From assembly GCA_900546265.1 (NCBI GenBank), contig URCA01000003.1:1-64000 (forward strand): a DNA stretch of 64,000 bases, given 5' to 3'. The stretch's first letter is position 1. Every line of letters begins with the position of its first letter. This DNA is from an uncultured Oscillospiraceae bacterium. Its GTDB lineage: Bacteria > Bacillota > Clostridia > Oscillospirales > Acutalibacteraceae. Positions 14,972-23,476 of the stretch are shown piece after piece. The notes under the pieces were generated by a model that saw only the letters and a program-made list of their open reading frames with translations, searched no databases and was not told where the DNA came from. The translations under genes were made by a program, and so were the position numbers.

Positions 14972-16270
14972 ATGGATCGGTTTTTCCACTCTGTCACGCT
15001 GGACAAGGAGAAGTGCGTCGGCTGCACCAACTGCATCAAGCGCTGCCCCACCCAGGCGATCCGGGTGCGGGGGGGCAAGGCGCAGATCATCTCCGAGAGG
15101 TGCATCGACTGCGGCGAGTGCATCCGGGTCTGCCCCCATCACGCCAAAAAGGCGGGGCACGACCCCTTCGAGATGCTGAAGGATTTTACCTATACGGTGG
15201 CCCTGCCCGCCCCTACCCTGTACGGACAGTTCAACCACCTGGACGACATCGACATCGTGCTCACGGGGCTGAAGGCCATCGGGTTCGACGATGTGTTCGA
15301 GGTGTCGCGGGGGGCGGAAATCCATTCGGATCTGACCCGCCAGCTGCTGGGGGACGGAAAGCTGAAAAAGCCGGCCATCAGCTCGGCCTGCCCGGCGGTG
15401 GTGCGGCTGATCCGGGTGCGTTTCCCGGATTTGTGCGACCATGTGCTGCCCCTGAAGGCGCCCATGGAAATCGCCGCCCTGCTGGCCCGGGAGGAGGCCA
15501 TGAAGAAAACCGGCCTGCCAAGCGAGCAGATCGGGATTTTCTTCCTCTCCCCCTGCGCCGCCAAGGTGACGGACGTGCGGGTGCCCATCGGCATCCCCCA
15601 CTCCAACGTGGACGGCGTGCTGTCCATCAGCGATCTGTATCCCCGGCTGGTCTCCGCCATGAACCATCTGGACAAGGTGGAGCCTCTGGCCCGGTCGGGC
15701 ATCATCGGGGTGAGCTGGTCCTCCATCGGCGGGGAAGCCGCCGGCCTGCTCAACGAGAACCATCTGGCTGCGGACGGCATCGAGAACGTCATCCAGGTGC
15801 TCGAGGAGCTGGAGGACGAAAAGCTGCAGGAGCTGGATTTCATCGAGCTCAACGCCTGCGCGGGGGGCTGCGTGGGGGGCATATTCGCCGCCGAGAACGG
15901 CTATGTGGCCCGCGCGCGGATCCAGCGGCTGCGCAAATACCTGCCGGTTTCCTGCAACCGCACCGAGGACGCGGGGTGCGCGGAGCGGCTGGAATGGACC
16001 GACCGGCTGGAGTTCGCGCCGGTGATGAAGCTGGCCGAGAACGTGGAGGACGCCATGCGCCTGATGGAACGCATCGACGCCATCAGCGAGCGGCTGCCCC
16101 AGCTGGACTGCGGCTCCTGCGGCGCGCCGACCTGCCGGGCCCTGGCGGAGGACGCCGTGCAGGGGCTGGCCAAGGAGACCGACTGCATCTTCCTCATGCG
16201 CAGGCAGATACAGGACATCGCCGTCCAATTAAGCCGGCTGGAGGGCTACGTGCCCCCCTCCGAGGACTGA
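14972..16270 (+). CDS. [FeFe]-hydrogenase-like iron-sulfur protein, group C-like (sensory type)
   Basis: 432 residues from ATG 14972 (AGGGAGG 8 bases upstream; in-frame TTG and GTG lie just before it). Residues 15-54 hold two CxxCxxCxxxC [4Fe-4S] ferredoxin motifs. The H-cluster ligands are kept: Cys140 in SSACPAV, Cys195 in SPCAAK, and Cys296 and Cys300 in NACAGGC. The proton-relay Cys of TSCCP is Ala139, and the Met positions of the L2 and L3 motifs are Ser and Asn. Known group C sensory hydrogenases show similar changes. The C-terminus has a further Fe-S motif (CGSCGAPTC, Cys380 onward) instead of a PAS domain. It probably senses H2 or redox state rather than turning over H2 at high rate. 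A catalytic hydrogenase is absent from the window. Confidence 0.85.
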   Translation: MDRFFHSVTLDKEKCVGCTNCIKRCPTQAIRVRGGKAQIISERCIDCGECIRVCPHHAKKAGHDPFEMLKDFTYTVALPAPTLYGQFNHLDDIDIVLTGLKAIGFDDVFEVSRGAEIHSDLTRQLLGDGKLKKPAISSACPAVVRLIRVRFPDLCDHVLPLKAPMEIAALLAREEAMKKTGLPSEQIGIFFLSPCAAKVTDVRVPIGIPHSNVDGVLSISDLYPRLVSAMNHLDKVEPLARSGIIGVSWSSIGGEAAGLLNENHLAADGIENVIQVLEELEDEKLQELDFIELNACAGGCVGGIFAAENGYVARARIQRLRKYLPVSCNRTEDAGCAERLEWTDRLEFAPVMKLAENVEDAMRLMERIDAISERLPQLDCGSCGAPTCRALAEDAVQGLAKETDCIFLMRRQIQDIAVQLSRLEGYVPPSED

Positions 16271-16282
16271 GGAGGAAGGACA

Positions 16283-16627
16283 ATGACTGTTGAAGAGCTG
16301 AGCCGTGCGCTGTCCCTTGAAACCGTCGTCGCGGGAGACGGCGGCCGGGAGGTAACCGGCGGCTACTGCGGGGATCTGCTCAGCTGGGTGATGGGGCGCG
16401 CGCCGGCCGGATGCGTATGGATGACCGTCATGGGCAACGTCAACGCCATCGCCGTGGCGGTGCTGGCCGACGTGGCCTGCATCCTGCTGACCGAGGCGTC
16501 CCCCCTGGACGAGGCGGCCGGCGAGAAGGCACGGGCACAGGACGTAGCAGTGCTGCGCAGCCCCCGCCCCGCCTATGAGCTGGCCCTGGACATCGGCCGG
16601 CTGCTGGAGAAGGAGGGGACGCCGTGA
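16283..16627 (+). CDS. Second DRTGG-domain protein
   Basis: 114 residues with the DRTGG-type core: GGREVTGGYCGDLLSWVMGRAPAG, then VTVMGNVNAIAVAVLADVACILLTE, and VLRSPRPAYELALDIG. It differs from the first DRTGG protein of the operon in keeping the GGYCGDLLS signature seen in HPr-kinase-related ligand domains. It starts 12 bases after the hydrogenase-like gene with a GAGGAAGGA site. The next gene's GTG overlaps its stop (GTGA). Confidence 0.85.
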   Translation: MTVEELSRALSLETVVAGDGGREVTGGYCGDLLSWVMGRAPAGCVWMTVMGNVNAIAVAVLADVACILLTEASPLDEAAGEKARAQDVAVLRSPRPAYELALDIGRLLEKEGTP

Positions 16628-16941
16628 AGGCGCGGGAGGAGCTGTATTCCCTGTTGTGGCAGCAAGGCATTCTGCGGGTCGGTGCCTGCTCACCCGAGGA
16701 GAACAAGGCCCTGAAGGAGCGGATGGAGCGGGGCGAGCCGCTGCCGGACGATATCTATCAGATAGAGAAGAGCGGCGAATTTGTCCGCTTGGATCCGGAG
16801 CAGCTGGCCCCGGAGGAGCAGCAGCTGCTCGTAGCGCTCAAGCAGCTGCGGGCGCTGGAAAGCCTCAAATGGCTGGCCGCCCTCCTTCTGGCGGCTTTGA
16901 TCGGCCTTATCCTCCTGGCCGTTTTCGGGGCGTTCCGTTGA
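16624..16941 (+). CDS. Small tail-anchored protein of the operon
   Basis: 105 residues from a GTG that overlaps the preceding stop. Residues 1-75 are charged and helical (EENKALKERMERGEPLPDDIY, RLDPEQLAPEEQQLLVALK). Residues 80-102 form one membrane helix, followed by FGAFR. The predicted topology is a cytosolic domain with a C-terminal anchor. I do not recognise a family. Its coupling to the DRTGG gene and position before the PHP gene suggest that it brings this regulatory cassette to the membrane. Confidence 0.75.
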   Translation: MKAREELYSLLWQQGILRVGACSPEENKALKERMERGEPLPDDIYQIEKSGEFVRLDPEQLAPEEQQLLVALKQLRALESLKWLAALLLAALIGLILLAVFGAFR

Positions 16942-16964
16942 TAAAGCAAAGGGGAGGCGGCGGG

Positions 16965-17708
16965 ATGCGGCTGACTTACGATTTCCATATCCACACCGCC
17001 CTGTCCCCCTGCGGCGACAACGACATGACCCCGGCCAACCTGGCAGGCATGGCGGCTCTGGCGGGGCTGGACGCCATCGCGGTGACCGATCACAACAGCT
17101 GCGGCAACTGCGCCGCCGTGCTGGAGGCGGCGCGGGGGACGGGCCTGCTGGTGCTGCCCGGCATGGAGCTGTGCACCGCCGAGGAAGCCCATGTGGTCTG
17201 CCTGTTCCCCGCCCTGGAGGGGGCGCTGGCCTTTGAGGCGGCGGTGCGGCCCACCCTGCCCCCGGTGGAGAACCGGCCCGACATTTTCGGGGAGCAGCTG
17301 CTGCTGGACGCGCAGGACGGCATCGTGGGGCGGGAGCCCCTCCTGCTGACCACCGCGTCGGGCATTTCGGTGGACGAGGTGCTGGGACTGGCCCGTAAAC
17401 ACGGCGGCACCGCCTTCCCCGCCCATATCGACCGCCCGTCCTACAGCGTGACGGCGGCCCTGGGCGATCTGCCGCCCCTGGGCTTCGCGGCGGTGGAAAT
17501 CACCGCCCGGGGGGACGTGGAGGCCCTATGCGCGCAGTACCGGGAGGCGCGGGGGAAAATCCTGCTGTGCGATTCCGACGCCCATTATCTCCACCAAATC
17601 CCCGATCCCGGCCCCTGGCTGGAGCTGCCCGACAAGAGGGCGGAGACGGTCATCGCCGTCCTGGACGGCCGGCTGCCCTGCGGCTGGGGACGGACGGGCG
17701 TGGGGTAA
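16965..17708 (+). CDS. PHP-domain metal-dependent phosphoesterase
   Basis: 247 residues starting at the ATG after a GGGGAGGCGG site. PHP metal ligands are visible in order: FHIHT (residues 5-9), VTDHNS, GMELCT, PAHIDR and CDSDAHYLHQI. Proteins of this type act on phosphorylated small molecules such as 3',5'-nucleoside bisphosphates. The substrate here is unknown. It ends the DRTGG - RsbW-like - hydrogenase-like operon and is followed immediately by a hairpin array. Confidence 0.87.
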   Translation: MRLTYDFHIHTALSPCGDNDMTPANLAGMAALAGLDAIAVTDHNSCGNCAAVLEAARGTGLLVLPGMELCTAEEAHVVCLFPALEGALAFEAAVRPTLPPVENRPDIFGEQLLLDAQDGIVGREPLLLTTASGISVDEVLGLARKHGGTAFPAHIDRPSYSVTAALGDLPPLGFAAVEITARGDVEALCAQYREARGKILLCDSDAHYLHQIPDPGPWLELPDKRAETVIAVLDGRLPCGWGRTGVG

Positions 17709-18040
17709 GAGACAGCCGATGCCACGCATCGGCTGTTCAGGCTGTCAAAAAAGGGGAATCTGCCATTCGAAAAACGAAAAAAGGTGGAGGCGGGTTACCA
17801 ATTTGTGTTTGCGAGGACATGTGCCTCGCAAACACACCTTATAGGCGGAAACTGGTGGAAACACACGTGTTTCCGCCGGTTTTCAAGAGCAGGGCGTGGT
17901 CGGGCGGAGCGAACGCTCCGCCAGCGGGGACAGAGGGAACAAGGCGAACGTCAGTGAGCCGCCGTGATCCGGCGTCCCCGTCCAGCAGCTTGTCGACGTT
18001 GTCGACAAGCTGAGACAGCCGATGCCACGCATCGGCTGTT
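17709..18040. repeat. Array of six hairpins bounded by a 29-bp direct repeat
   Basis: No gene is seen in this ~450-base gap. Identical 29-mers at 17709-17737 and 18012-18040 each form an 11-bp hairpin (ACAGCCGATGC, loop CAC). Between them lie four more hairpins: 17805-17835 (12-bp stem GTGTTTGCGAGG), 17850-17881 (15-bp stem with two G-U pairs; an alternative pairing exists with 17844-17852), 17903-17922 (GGCGGAGCG, loop AA) and 17987-18011 (perfect 11-bp stem, loop GTT). It may be a REP/MITE-type insertion or a structured RNA. The first hairpin follows the PHP stop directly. Confidence 0.65.
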
Positions 18041-18161
18041 TGTGTGCAACGGCTGAACATCTCTTGAATTCTTTTCCAAAAGGGTTTTGCCGGCGGGCGG
18101 CCCGTTGTATAATGAAACCAATCCGACACACAAGAATTCGTTTGAAAGGAAGGCGATACAT

Positions 18162-20426
18162 ATGCTGAAAACCGACGCGCAGGTGCAGCGGCTGGTGGAC
18201 GATTACGGCCACTGGTTCGACGACCCCTCCCGGGTGCAAAGCGGCCGGATGACCAAAGATCTGTATCCCTATGACGCTATGTTTTCCCCCATCCGCATCA
18301 ACCGCATGACGGTCAAAAACCGCTTGGTTATGGCCCCCATGGGGAACATCAGTATGTGCGAGGAAACGGGCCGCCCGAATGAGAAGATGATCCAGTATTT
18401 CATCGAGCGGGCCAAAGGGGGCGTGGGGCTCATCACCTCCGGGCTGGTGCCGGTCAGCTTCGGCATCGACCATTCCATCATCGAGCTGGGCAAGCTGAGC
18501 TACTTCCCCCGCATCGACCGCTCCCGCACCGTGTTCGCCGCCTGGCGGGACATCGCGGCGGGGGTGCACGCCTATGGGGCCAAATTCTTCATACAGCTGA
18601 CCCCCGGGCTCGGCCGGGTGGGCAATCCCCAATGCCTGGTCAATTCCCTGAAATTCCCGGTATCCTCCTCCCTGAACCCCAACTTTTACATGTCGCAGGT
18701 GCCCTGCCTGCCCCTATCGGGCCGCAAGCTGAACCACATCATCAAAAACGCCGGGCAGGCCGCGGCCGACGCCAAGGCGGCCAACCTGGACGGCGTGTAT
18801 CTCCACGGCCACGAGGGCTATCTGCTCGAGCAGATGACCAACCCGGCCTTCAACCGCCGCGCCCTGGGCCATTTCTCCAACTGGCAGGCCTTCGGCCTGG
18901 ACATGGTGCGGGAAATCCGCCGCCGGGTGGGGGACGCCTACCCCATCATGTACCGCATCGACCTGTCCCTGGCCCTCAACGAGACCTACGGTGAGGCCAT
19001 CCACGGCACCTCCATGAAGAAGTTCGTCAACGGCCGCACGGTGGACATGACCCTGGAATACATGAAGAACCTGGTGGCCGCCGGCGTGGACATCTTCGAC
19101 GTGGATCTCGGCTGTTACGACAACTGGTGGCTGCCCCATCCGCCGGGTTCCATGCCTCCCGGCTGTTTCCTGGAGGTGGCCCGCACCGTCAAGGAGTTCT
19201 TTTCCGCCAACCAGATCCGCTCCAACGCCGGGGCGGAGGTGCCGGTGGTGGGCGTGGGCAAGCTGGGCTATCCCGATCTGGCGGAGGCGGCGCTGCGGGG
19301 CCGCCTGTGCGACATGGTGATGCTCGGCCGCCCGCTGCTGGCCGATCCCGAGTGGCCCAACAAGGCCTATGCCGGCCAGGTGGAGGACATCCGCCCCTGC
19401 ATCGGCTGCCAGGAGGGGTGCCTCAACGAATTCGTGGAGGGGGGCCATCCCCAATGCGCGGTCAACCCCCGTACCGCCTTCGAGCATGTCTATCCCGCCG
19501 CGCCGCCCAAGGCCGAGGCGTCTAAGCGGATCGCCGTCGTGGGGGCCGGGCCCGCCGGGGTGGTCGCCGCGGTCACCGCCGCCGCCCGGGGGCATCGGGT
19601 CACCCTCATCGAAAAAAGCGGGAAAATCGGCGGGCGCTTGATCCCCGGCAGTGTGCCGAAAATCAAGTTCGATGTGGACAACTACCGCCTATATCTGGAG
19701 CGGCAGGTGAAAAAGGCCGAGGCGGCGCACGGGCTGACTTTCCTGACCGGCACCGAGGCCACAGCCGACTGGCTGGCCGATCAGCGCTTCGATGCGGTGG
19801 TGGTGGCCACCGGCTCGGCTGACGTCCGGCTGGATCTGCCCGGGGCGGAGAACGCCAACATCGTCCAGGCCACCGAGCTGCTGATGCACCCCGAGCTGGC
19901 GGAGGGCGCCCGGTACGTGGCGGTCATCGGCGGCGGCGTGGTGGGCTGCGAAACCGCCTTCTGGCTGCGGCAGGAGCTGCATAAGGAGGTCAAGGTGCTG
20001 GAGATGACCCCCGTGATCATGAACCACACCTGCACCGCCAACCGCGGGCACCTCATCCACACCCTGCATAAAAACGGGGTGGAGCTGCTCAACTGCACCA
20101 GGGTCACCGGCTTCACCCCCGACGGCCTGCTGGCGGTGCGCAATGTGTCCTCGACCGTGCCGGATCCCTATGACACCTGGCACCCCATCCTGCCGGAAAA
20201 CATCGAGAATCCTCTGGCGCCCCGCATCAAGGTGGAGGAACAGGCCATCTCCCTGAACGCGGATCTCATTGTGCTGGCTGCGGGCGGACGGGCGGACGAT
20301 GCCCTCTTCCTGGAGGCGCAGCGCCGCCGGGTGGCCCCCCTGGTGCGCCAGCTCGGCGACAGCTACCAGGTGGGCAGGGTATTCGAAGCCGTGCGGGCGG
20401 CCTACGCGCTGGCGCTGGCGTTATAA
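18162..20426 (+). CDS. Old-Yellow-Enzyme/2-enoate reductase-type FMN, [4Fe-4S], FAD oxidoreductase
   Basis: 754 residues from ATG 18162 (GAAAGGAAGG site). Residues ~40-400 form the FMN TIM barrel (MFSPIRINRMTVKNRLVMAPM, then HGHEGYLLEQMTNP). The cluster cysteines are Cys413, 416, 420 and 432 (CIGCQEGC). Residues ~455-750 are the FAD/NAD(P)-binding half, with VVGAGPAG and VIGGGVVGCE. This is the architecture of 2,4-dienoyl-CoA reductase, BaiCD/BaiH and 2-enoate reductase. It has ~40 extra N-terminal residues and is longer than typical members (~640-680). The substrate, an alpha,beta-unsaturated acid or its CoA ester, is inferred. An aconitase X pair follows 39 bases downstream, so it may reduce the product of that dehydratase. 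Confidence 0.87.
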   Translation: MLKTDAQVQRLVDDYGHWFDDPSRVQSGRMTKDLYPYDAMFSPIRINRMTVKNRLVMAPMGNISMCEETGRPNEKMIQYFIERAKGGVGLITSGLVPVSFGIDHSIIELGKLSYFPRIDRSRTVFAAWRDIAAGVHAYGAKFFIQLTPGLGRVGNPQCLVNSLKFPVSSSLNPNFYMSQVPCLPLSGRKLNHIIKNAGQAAADAKAANLDGVYLHGHEGYLLEQMTNPAFNRRALGHFSNWQAFGLDMVREIRRRVGDAYPIMYRIDLSLALNETYGEAIHGTSMKKFVNGRTVDMTLEYMKNLVAAGVDIFDVDLGCYDNWWLPHPPGSMPPGCFLEVARTVKEFFSANQIRSNAGAEVPVVGVGKLGYPDLAEAALRGRLCDMVMLGRPLLADPEWPNKAYAGQVEDIRPCIGCQEGCLNEFVEGGHPQCAVNPRTAFEHVYPAAPPKAEASKRIAVVGAGPAGVVAAVTAAARGHRVTLIEKSGKIGGRLIPGSVPKIKFDVDNYRLYLERQVKKAEAAHGLTFLTGTEATADWLADQRFDAVVVATGSADVRLDLPGAENANIVQATELLMHPELAEGARYVAVIGGGVVGCETAFWLRQELHKEVKVLEMTPVIMNHTCTANRGHLIHTLHKNGVELLNCTRVTGFTPDGLLAVRNVSSTVPDPYDTWHPILPENIENPLAPRIKVEEQAISLNADLIVLAAGGRADDALFLEAQRRRVAPLVRQLGDSYQVGRVFEAVRAAYALALAL

Positions 20427-20465
20427 ACCGGGGGCGTCGTGCCCCAGACAAGGAAGGATGATTGT

Positions 20466-21734
20466 ATGCGGCTGACTGCGGAAGAACAAGCGATCCTGGA
20501 CGGCCAGCGGGGGGAAACTCTGGCCAAGGTGATGAAGTCCCTGGTAATGTACGGCGACACCTTCGGGGCCGAAAAGATGGTGCCCGCCACCGGCCAGGCC
20601 CATCTGGTGACCTCCTTCGGCCTGTCGGTGACCACCGCCCTGTTCGACGTGATGGACGAGCTGATTGCGGCAGGTCTTCACGCCGAGCAGCCCTTTACCA
20701 TGGACCCCCGGCCGTTGGATTTCGAAAACGTCCCGTGCAATTTTTTGCAGCGGATCGTGTTCGGCGTTATGTACGGCAAGCAGGAGGACTACGAGGGGCA
20801 GCTGCGCCGGCTGGGACTGAAGAACGACAAGGCGTTCACCTGCACCTGCTATATGGACGAGGTGGGCAATGTGCCCGCCCGGGGCCAGGTGCTCAGCTGG
20901 TCGGAATCCTCCGCCGTGGTGTACGCCAACTCGGTGCTGGGCGCGCGCTGCAACCGGAACTCCGCGTATATGGACATTTTCGGCGCCATCCTGGGCAGGG
21001 TGCCCTATTTCGGGCTGCTGACCGACGAGGGGCGCCGGGCCTCCTGGGTGGTGGAGGTGAAAACCTCCAAAAGACCGGAGGCCCAAGTGCTGGGCAGCGC
21101 CATCGGCCTGAAGGTCATGGAGGACGTGCCCTATATCAAGGGGCTGGCCCCCTTCCTGGGCGGCCAGCTGGACGACAGCGCAAAGGCGTATCTCAAGGAC
21201 ATGGGCGCGGCCTCCGCGTCCAATGGAGCGGTGGGGCTGTACCATGTGGAGGGCCTGACCCCCGAGGCGGTGGATCTGGGGGACGCGTTGATACGCCCCG
21301 GCGCCAAAACCTATGTCATCGACGACGCGGAGCTGGAGCGGGTCAAGGCCGGCTATCCGGTCATTTGGAAGAACCCGGACGCCAAGCCGAAGCTGTGCTT
21401 TATCGGCTGCCCCCATCTATCCCTGAGCCAGCTCATCGGCTGGACGGAGAAGCTGGAGGGCGCGTTGCAGGGCGGGCGGCTGAAAATCAAGACGGTGCTG
21501 ACCGCCGCCCCCGACGTGCTGGAGGCCTTCCGGAAAACGCCGTATTTCGAGAGGCTGCGGGCCACCGGCGCCCGCCTGTCCTACATCTGCCCGCTGATGT
21601 ACATGAACAACCCCCTGTGCAAAGCCCTGCCGGTTATCACCAATTCCAATAAGCTGCGCACCTATACCGCCGCCCGGTATTATACCGACGACGAAGTGAC
21701 GGCCATTCTCGTGAAGGGAGGCGAAGGGGCATGA
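20466..21734 (+). CDS. Aconitase X catalytic (large) subunit
   Basis: 422 residues from ATG 20466 (AGGAAGG site). It matches the AcnX_L/DUF521 family: LTAEEQAILDGQRGETLAKVMKSLV, TCTCYMDEVGNVPARGQVLSWSESSAVVYANSVLGARCNRNS, IGCPHLSLSQL and CPLMYMNN. Cys residues in TCTCY, GARCN and CPLMY could hold the iron-sulfur cluster. Characterised members are cis-3-hydroxy-L-proline dehydratase and archaeal phosphomevalonate dehydratase. Which substrate is used here cannot be read. Its 3' end overlaps the small-subunit start by four bases. Confidence 0.88.
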   Translation: MRLTAEEQAILDGQRGETLAKVMKSLVMYGDTFGAEKMVPATGQAHLVTSFGLSVTTALFDVMDELIAAGLHAEQPFTMDPRPLDFENVPCNFLQRIVFGVMYGKQEDYEGQLRRLGLKNDKAFTCTCYMDEVGNVPARGQVLSWSESSAVVYANSVLGARCNRNSAYMDIFGAILGRVPYFGLLTDEGRRASWVVEVKTSKRPEAQVLGSAIGLKVMEDVPYIKGLAPFLGGQLDDSAKAYLKDMGAASASNGAVGLYHVEGLTPEAVDLGDALIRPGAKTYVIDDAELERVKAGYPVIWKNPDAKPKLCFIGCPHLSLSQLIGWTEKLEGALQGGRLKIKTVLTAAPDVLEAFRKTPYFERLRATGARLSYICPLMYMNNPLCKALPVITNSNKLRTYTAARYYTDDEVTAILVKGGEGA

Positions 21735-22177
21735 GCAAAATCTTCAAGGGCCGCCCCGTGGTGCCCGGCGAGGCGAGGGCTAAGGCGCTGGTCAGCCACG
21801 AGGGCTTCAACACGCTGGCCTCCTTCCAGAAGAGCCTGCTGGCGAAAAAGACCCAGGCGGTCTGCTCCGATCAGAACAACGCCGATCTATACGGCAAGGT
21901 GATGACCGGCACCGCTCTCTGCCTGCCGCAGACCATCGGTTCCACCACCGGCGGCATGGTGCTGCACACCGCCTGCTCGATGGGGGCGGCGCCGGCCGCC
22001 ATGCTGTTTTCCCTGCCCATCGACTCGCTGGCCGCGGCGGGGGCCATTTTGGCCGACGTATGGACACCGCACAGCATGCCCACCGTGGACAATCTGGGCG
22101 AGGAATTCCTCGCCTATGTCCGGGACGGTATGACGCTGACGGTGCACGCCGACGGCACGGTCGAGGTTGAAGACTGA
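21731..22177 (+). CDS. Aconitase X swivel (small) subunit
   Basis: 148 residues, DUF126/AcnX swivel domain: IFKGRPVVPGEARAKALVSHEGFN, then GKVMTGTALCLPQTIGSTTGGMVL and DNLGEEFL. The Ser in GSTTGG corresponds to the catalytic Ser of aconitase swivel domains. In many bacteria the two subunits are fused; here they are separate and translationally coupled (ATGA). It forms the dehydratase with the large subunit. A terminator follows after 50 bases. Confidence 0.9.
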   Translation: MSKIFKGRPVVPGEARAKALVSHEGFNTLASFQKSLLAKKTQAVCSDQNNADLYGKVMTGTALCLPQTIGSTTGGMVLHTACSMGAAPAAMLFSLPIDSLAAAGAILADVWTPHSMPTVDNLGEEFLAYVRDGMTLTVHADGTVEVED

Positions 22178-22229
22178 CTGCACCAAAAGGGAAAGGATTT
22201 TATGTTTTTGATCCCCTAGAAAATCCCCT

Positions 22230-22262
22230 GCGGGCCACGAAACGTGGCCCGCATTTTGCGTT
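22230..22262 (+). terminator. Rho-independent terminator after the aconitase X genes
   Basis: GCGGGCCACG, loop AAA, CGTGGCCCGC, then ATTTTGCGTTTT. The remaining bases up to the deacetylase start at 22412 hold nothing recognisable beyond a possible promoter. Confidence 0.85.
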
Positions 22263-22411
22263 TTATTTGAACATCAACTTTTTTCCCGGCTGAAACATCT
22301 AAAGAAACAGCGGAAGATTTTTTAGGAAATTTTAGAAAATGCCCATAAACGCTTTGTATTCGATGCCGGGTATGGTAAACTATACAGGTACGGGGGAAAG
22401 GAGGCGGCGGG

Positions 22412-23431
22412 ATGAAAGGAAAAGAAGACGCACCGCTGAACCGGCGGCTGATGGCGGGGCTTATCGCGTGTCTGCTGCTGATCGTCGCCTTGGCCGTGGC
22501 GGGCGGCGTGGCATTTTCCGGCGTGCTGTGGTACCGGGAGCAGCTGGAGGAGCTGCAGAACGCCAACCAGAAAACGGCGGAGGAGCTGCAGCAGCGGGCG
22601 GAGGAAGCGGAGCGGAAGCTGAAGGAAACGGAGCAGCAGCTGGCCGATGCGGCGGGGGACGCCGCCAGGGCGCAGGAGCTGCAAAAAGAGTTGGAGCAGG
22701 CGAAAAAGGATTTGGAGGCCGCCCGGAAGGATTTAGCCGCCGCCAAGCAGCAGCTGGCCAGCAAGGTGACCGGCGCCGTCTATCCGGCCGGCACCAAGCT
22801 CATCGCCCTGACCTTCGACGACGGCCCGGGGGGAAAGACCACCCCCCGGCTGCTGGACGAGCTGAAAAAGCGGAACATAAAGGCCACTTTTTTTGTCGTG
22901 GGCACCAACGCCGCCAAACATCCCGAAATTCTCAAGCGGATGGACGCGGAGGGCCACGTCATCGGCAACCACTCCTACGCCCACCAGAACCTGACCAAGG
23001 GCGCGGCCGCCGCGATGCAGGATCAGGTGAACAAGTGCGCGGCCATTATCCGCGGGGCGGTGGGCTACGATCCCGTGCTGCTTCGGCCGCCGGGCGGCAA
23101 CTACGACAACCGGCTGCTCGGCTACGCCAAGGAGAAGGGCGTTTCTGTCGTCAACTGGACGGTGGACACCCGGGACTGGGAGCACCGGAACAAGGACACC
23201 ATCCTGGCCACGGCCTTCCGGCAGGGGAAATACGGCGTCCAGGACGGAGCCATTGTGCTGATGCACGACGTATACGAAACCTCCGTGGACGCGGCGGTGG
23301 AGATGATGGATCGCCTTACCGCCCAGGGCTACACTATGGTTACGGTGCCCGAGCTCATCCGAGTAAAGGGCGGCGGCCTGCAGGCCGGGCGCTTCTATTA
23401 CAGCGGCGACCATTTCAAGGATAAAGCCTAA
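22412..23431 (+). CDS. Membrane-anchored polysaccharide deacetylase (PgdA-like)
   Basis: 339 residues. One membrane helix (about 12-40) anchors it with the catalytic part outside. Residues ~42-115 form a coiled coil rich in Glu, Ala and Lys (LQQRAEEAERKLKETEQQLAD). A NodB domain follows: TFDDGPGG, metal His in NHSYAH, RPPGGNYDNR, VDTRDWEHR and LMHDVYET, all catalytic motifs intact. It probably removes acetyl groups from peptidoglycan GlcNAc or a related wall polymer, giving lysozyme resistance. Ribosome binding site GGAAAGGAGG. It is a single-gene unit. Confidence 0.92.
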   Translation: MKGKEDAPLNRRLMAGLIACLLLIVALAVAGGVAFSGVLWYREQLEELQNANQKTAEELQQRAEEAERKLKETEQQLADAAGDAARAQELQKELEQAKKDLEAARKDLAAAKQQLASKVTGAVYPAGTKLIALTFDDGPGGKTTPRLLDELKKRNIKATFFVVGTNAAKHPEILKRMDAEGHVIGNHSYAHQNLTKGAAAAMQDQVNKCAAIIRGAVGYDPVLLRPPGGNYDNRLLGYAKEKGVSVVNWTVDTRDWEHRNKDTILATAFRQGKYGVQDGAIVLMHDVYETSVDAAVEMMDRLTAQGYTMVTVPELIRVKGGGLQAGRFYYSGDHFKDKA

Positions 23432-23432
23432 C

Positions 23433-23476
23433 AAAAACAGGCGGAGGAACCAGTTGTGGTTCCTCCGCCTGTTTTT
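23433..23476. terminator. Bidirectional terminator between convergent genes
   Basis: A perfect 20-bp stem (AAAAACAGGCGGAGGAACCA) with loop GTTG and T5 on the right. It serves the deacetylase on plus and the nucleoside transporter operon on minus. The final bases of the minus-strand permease gene abut it. Confidence 0.92.
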
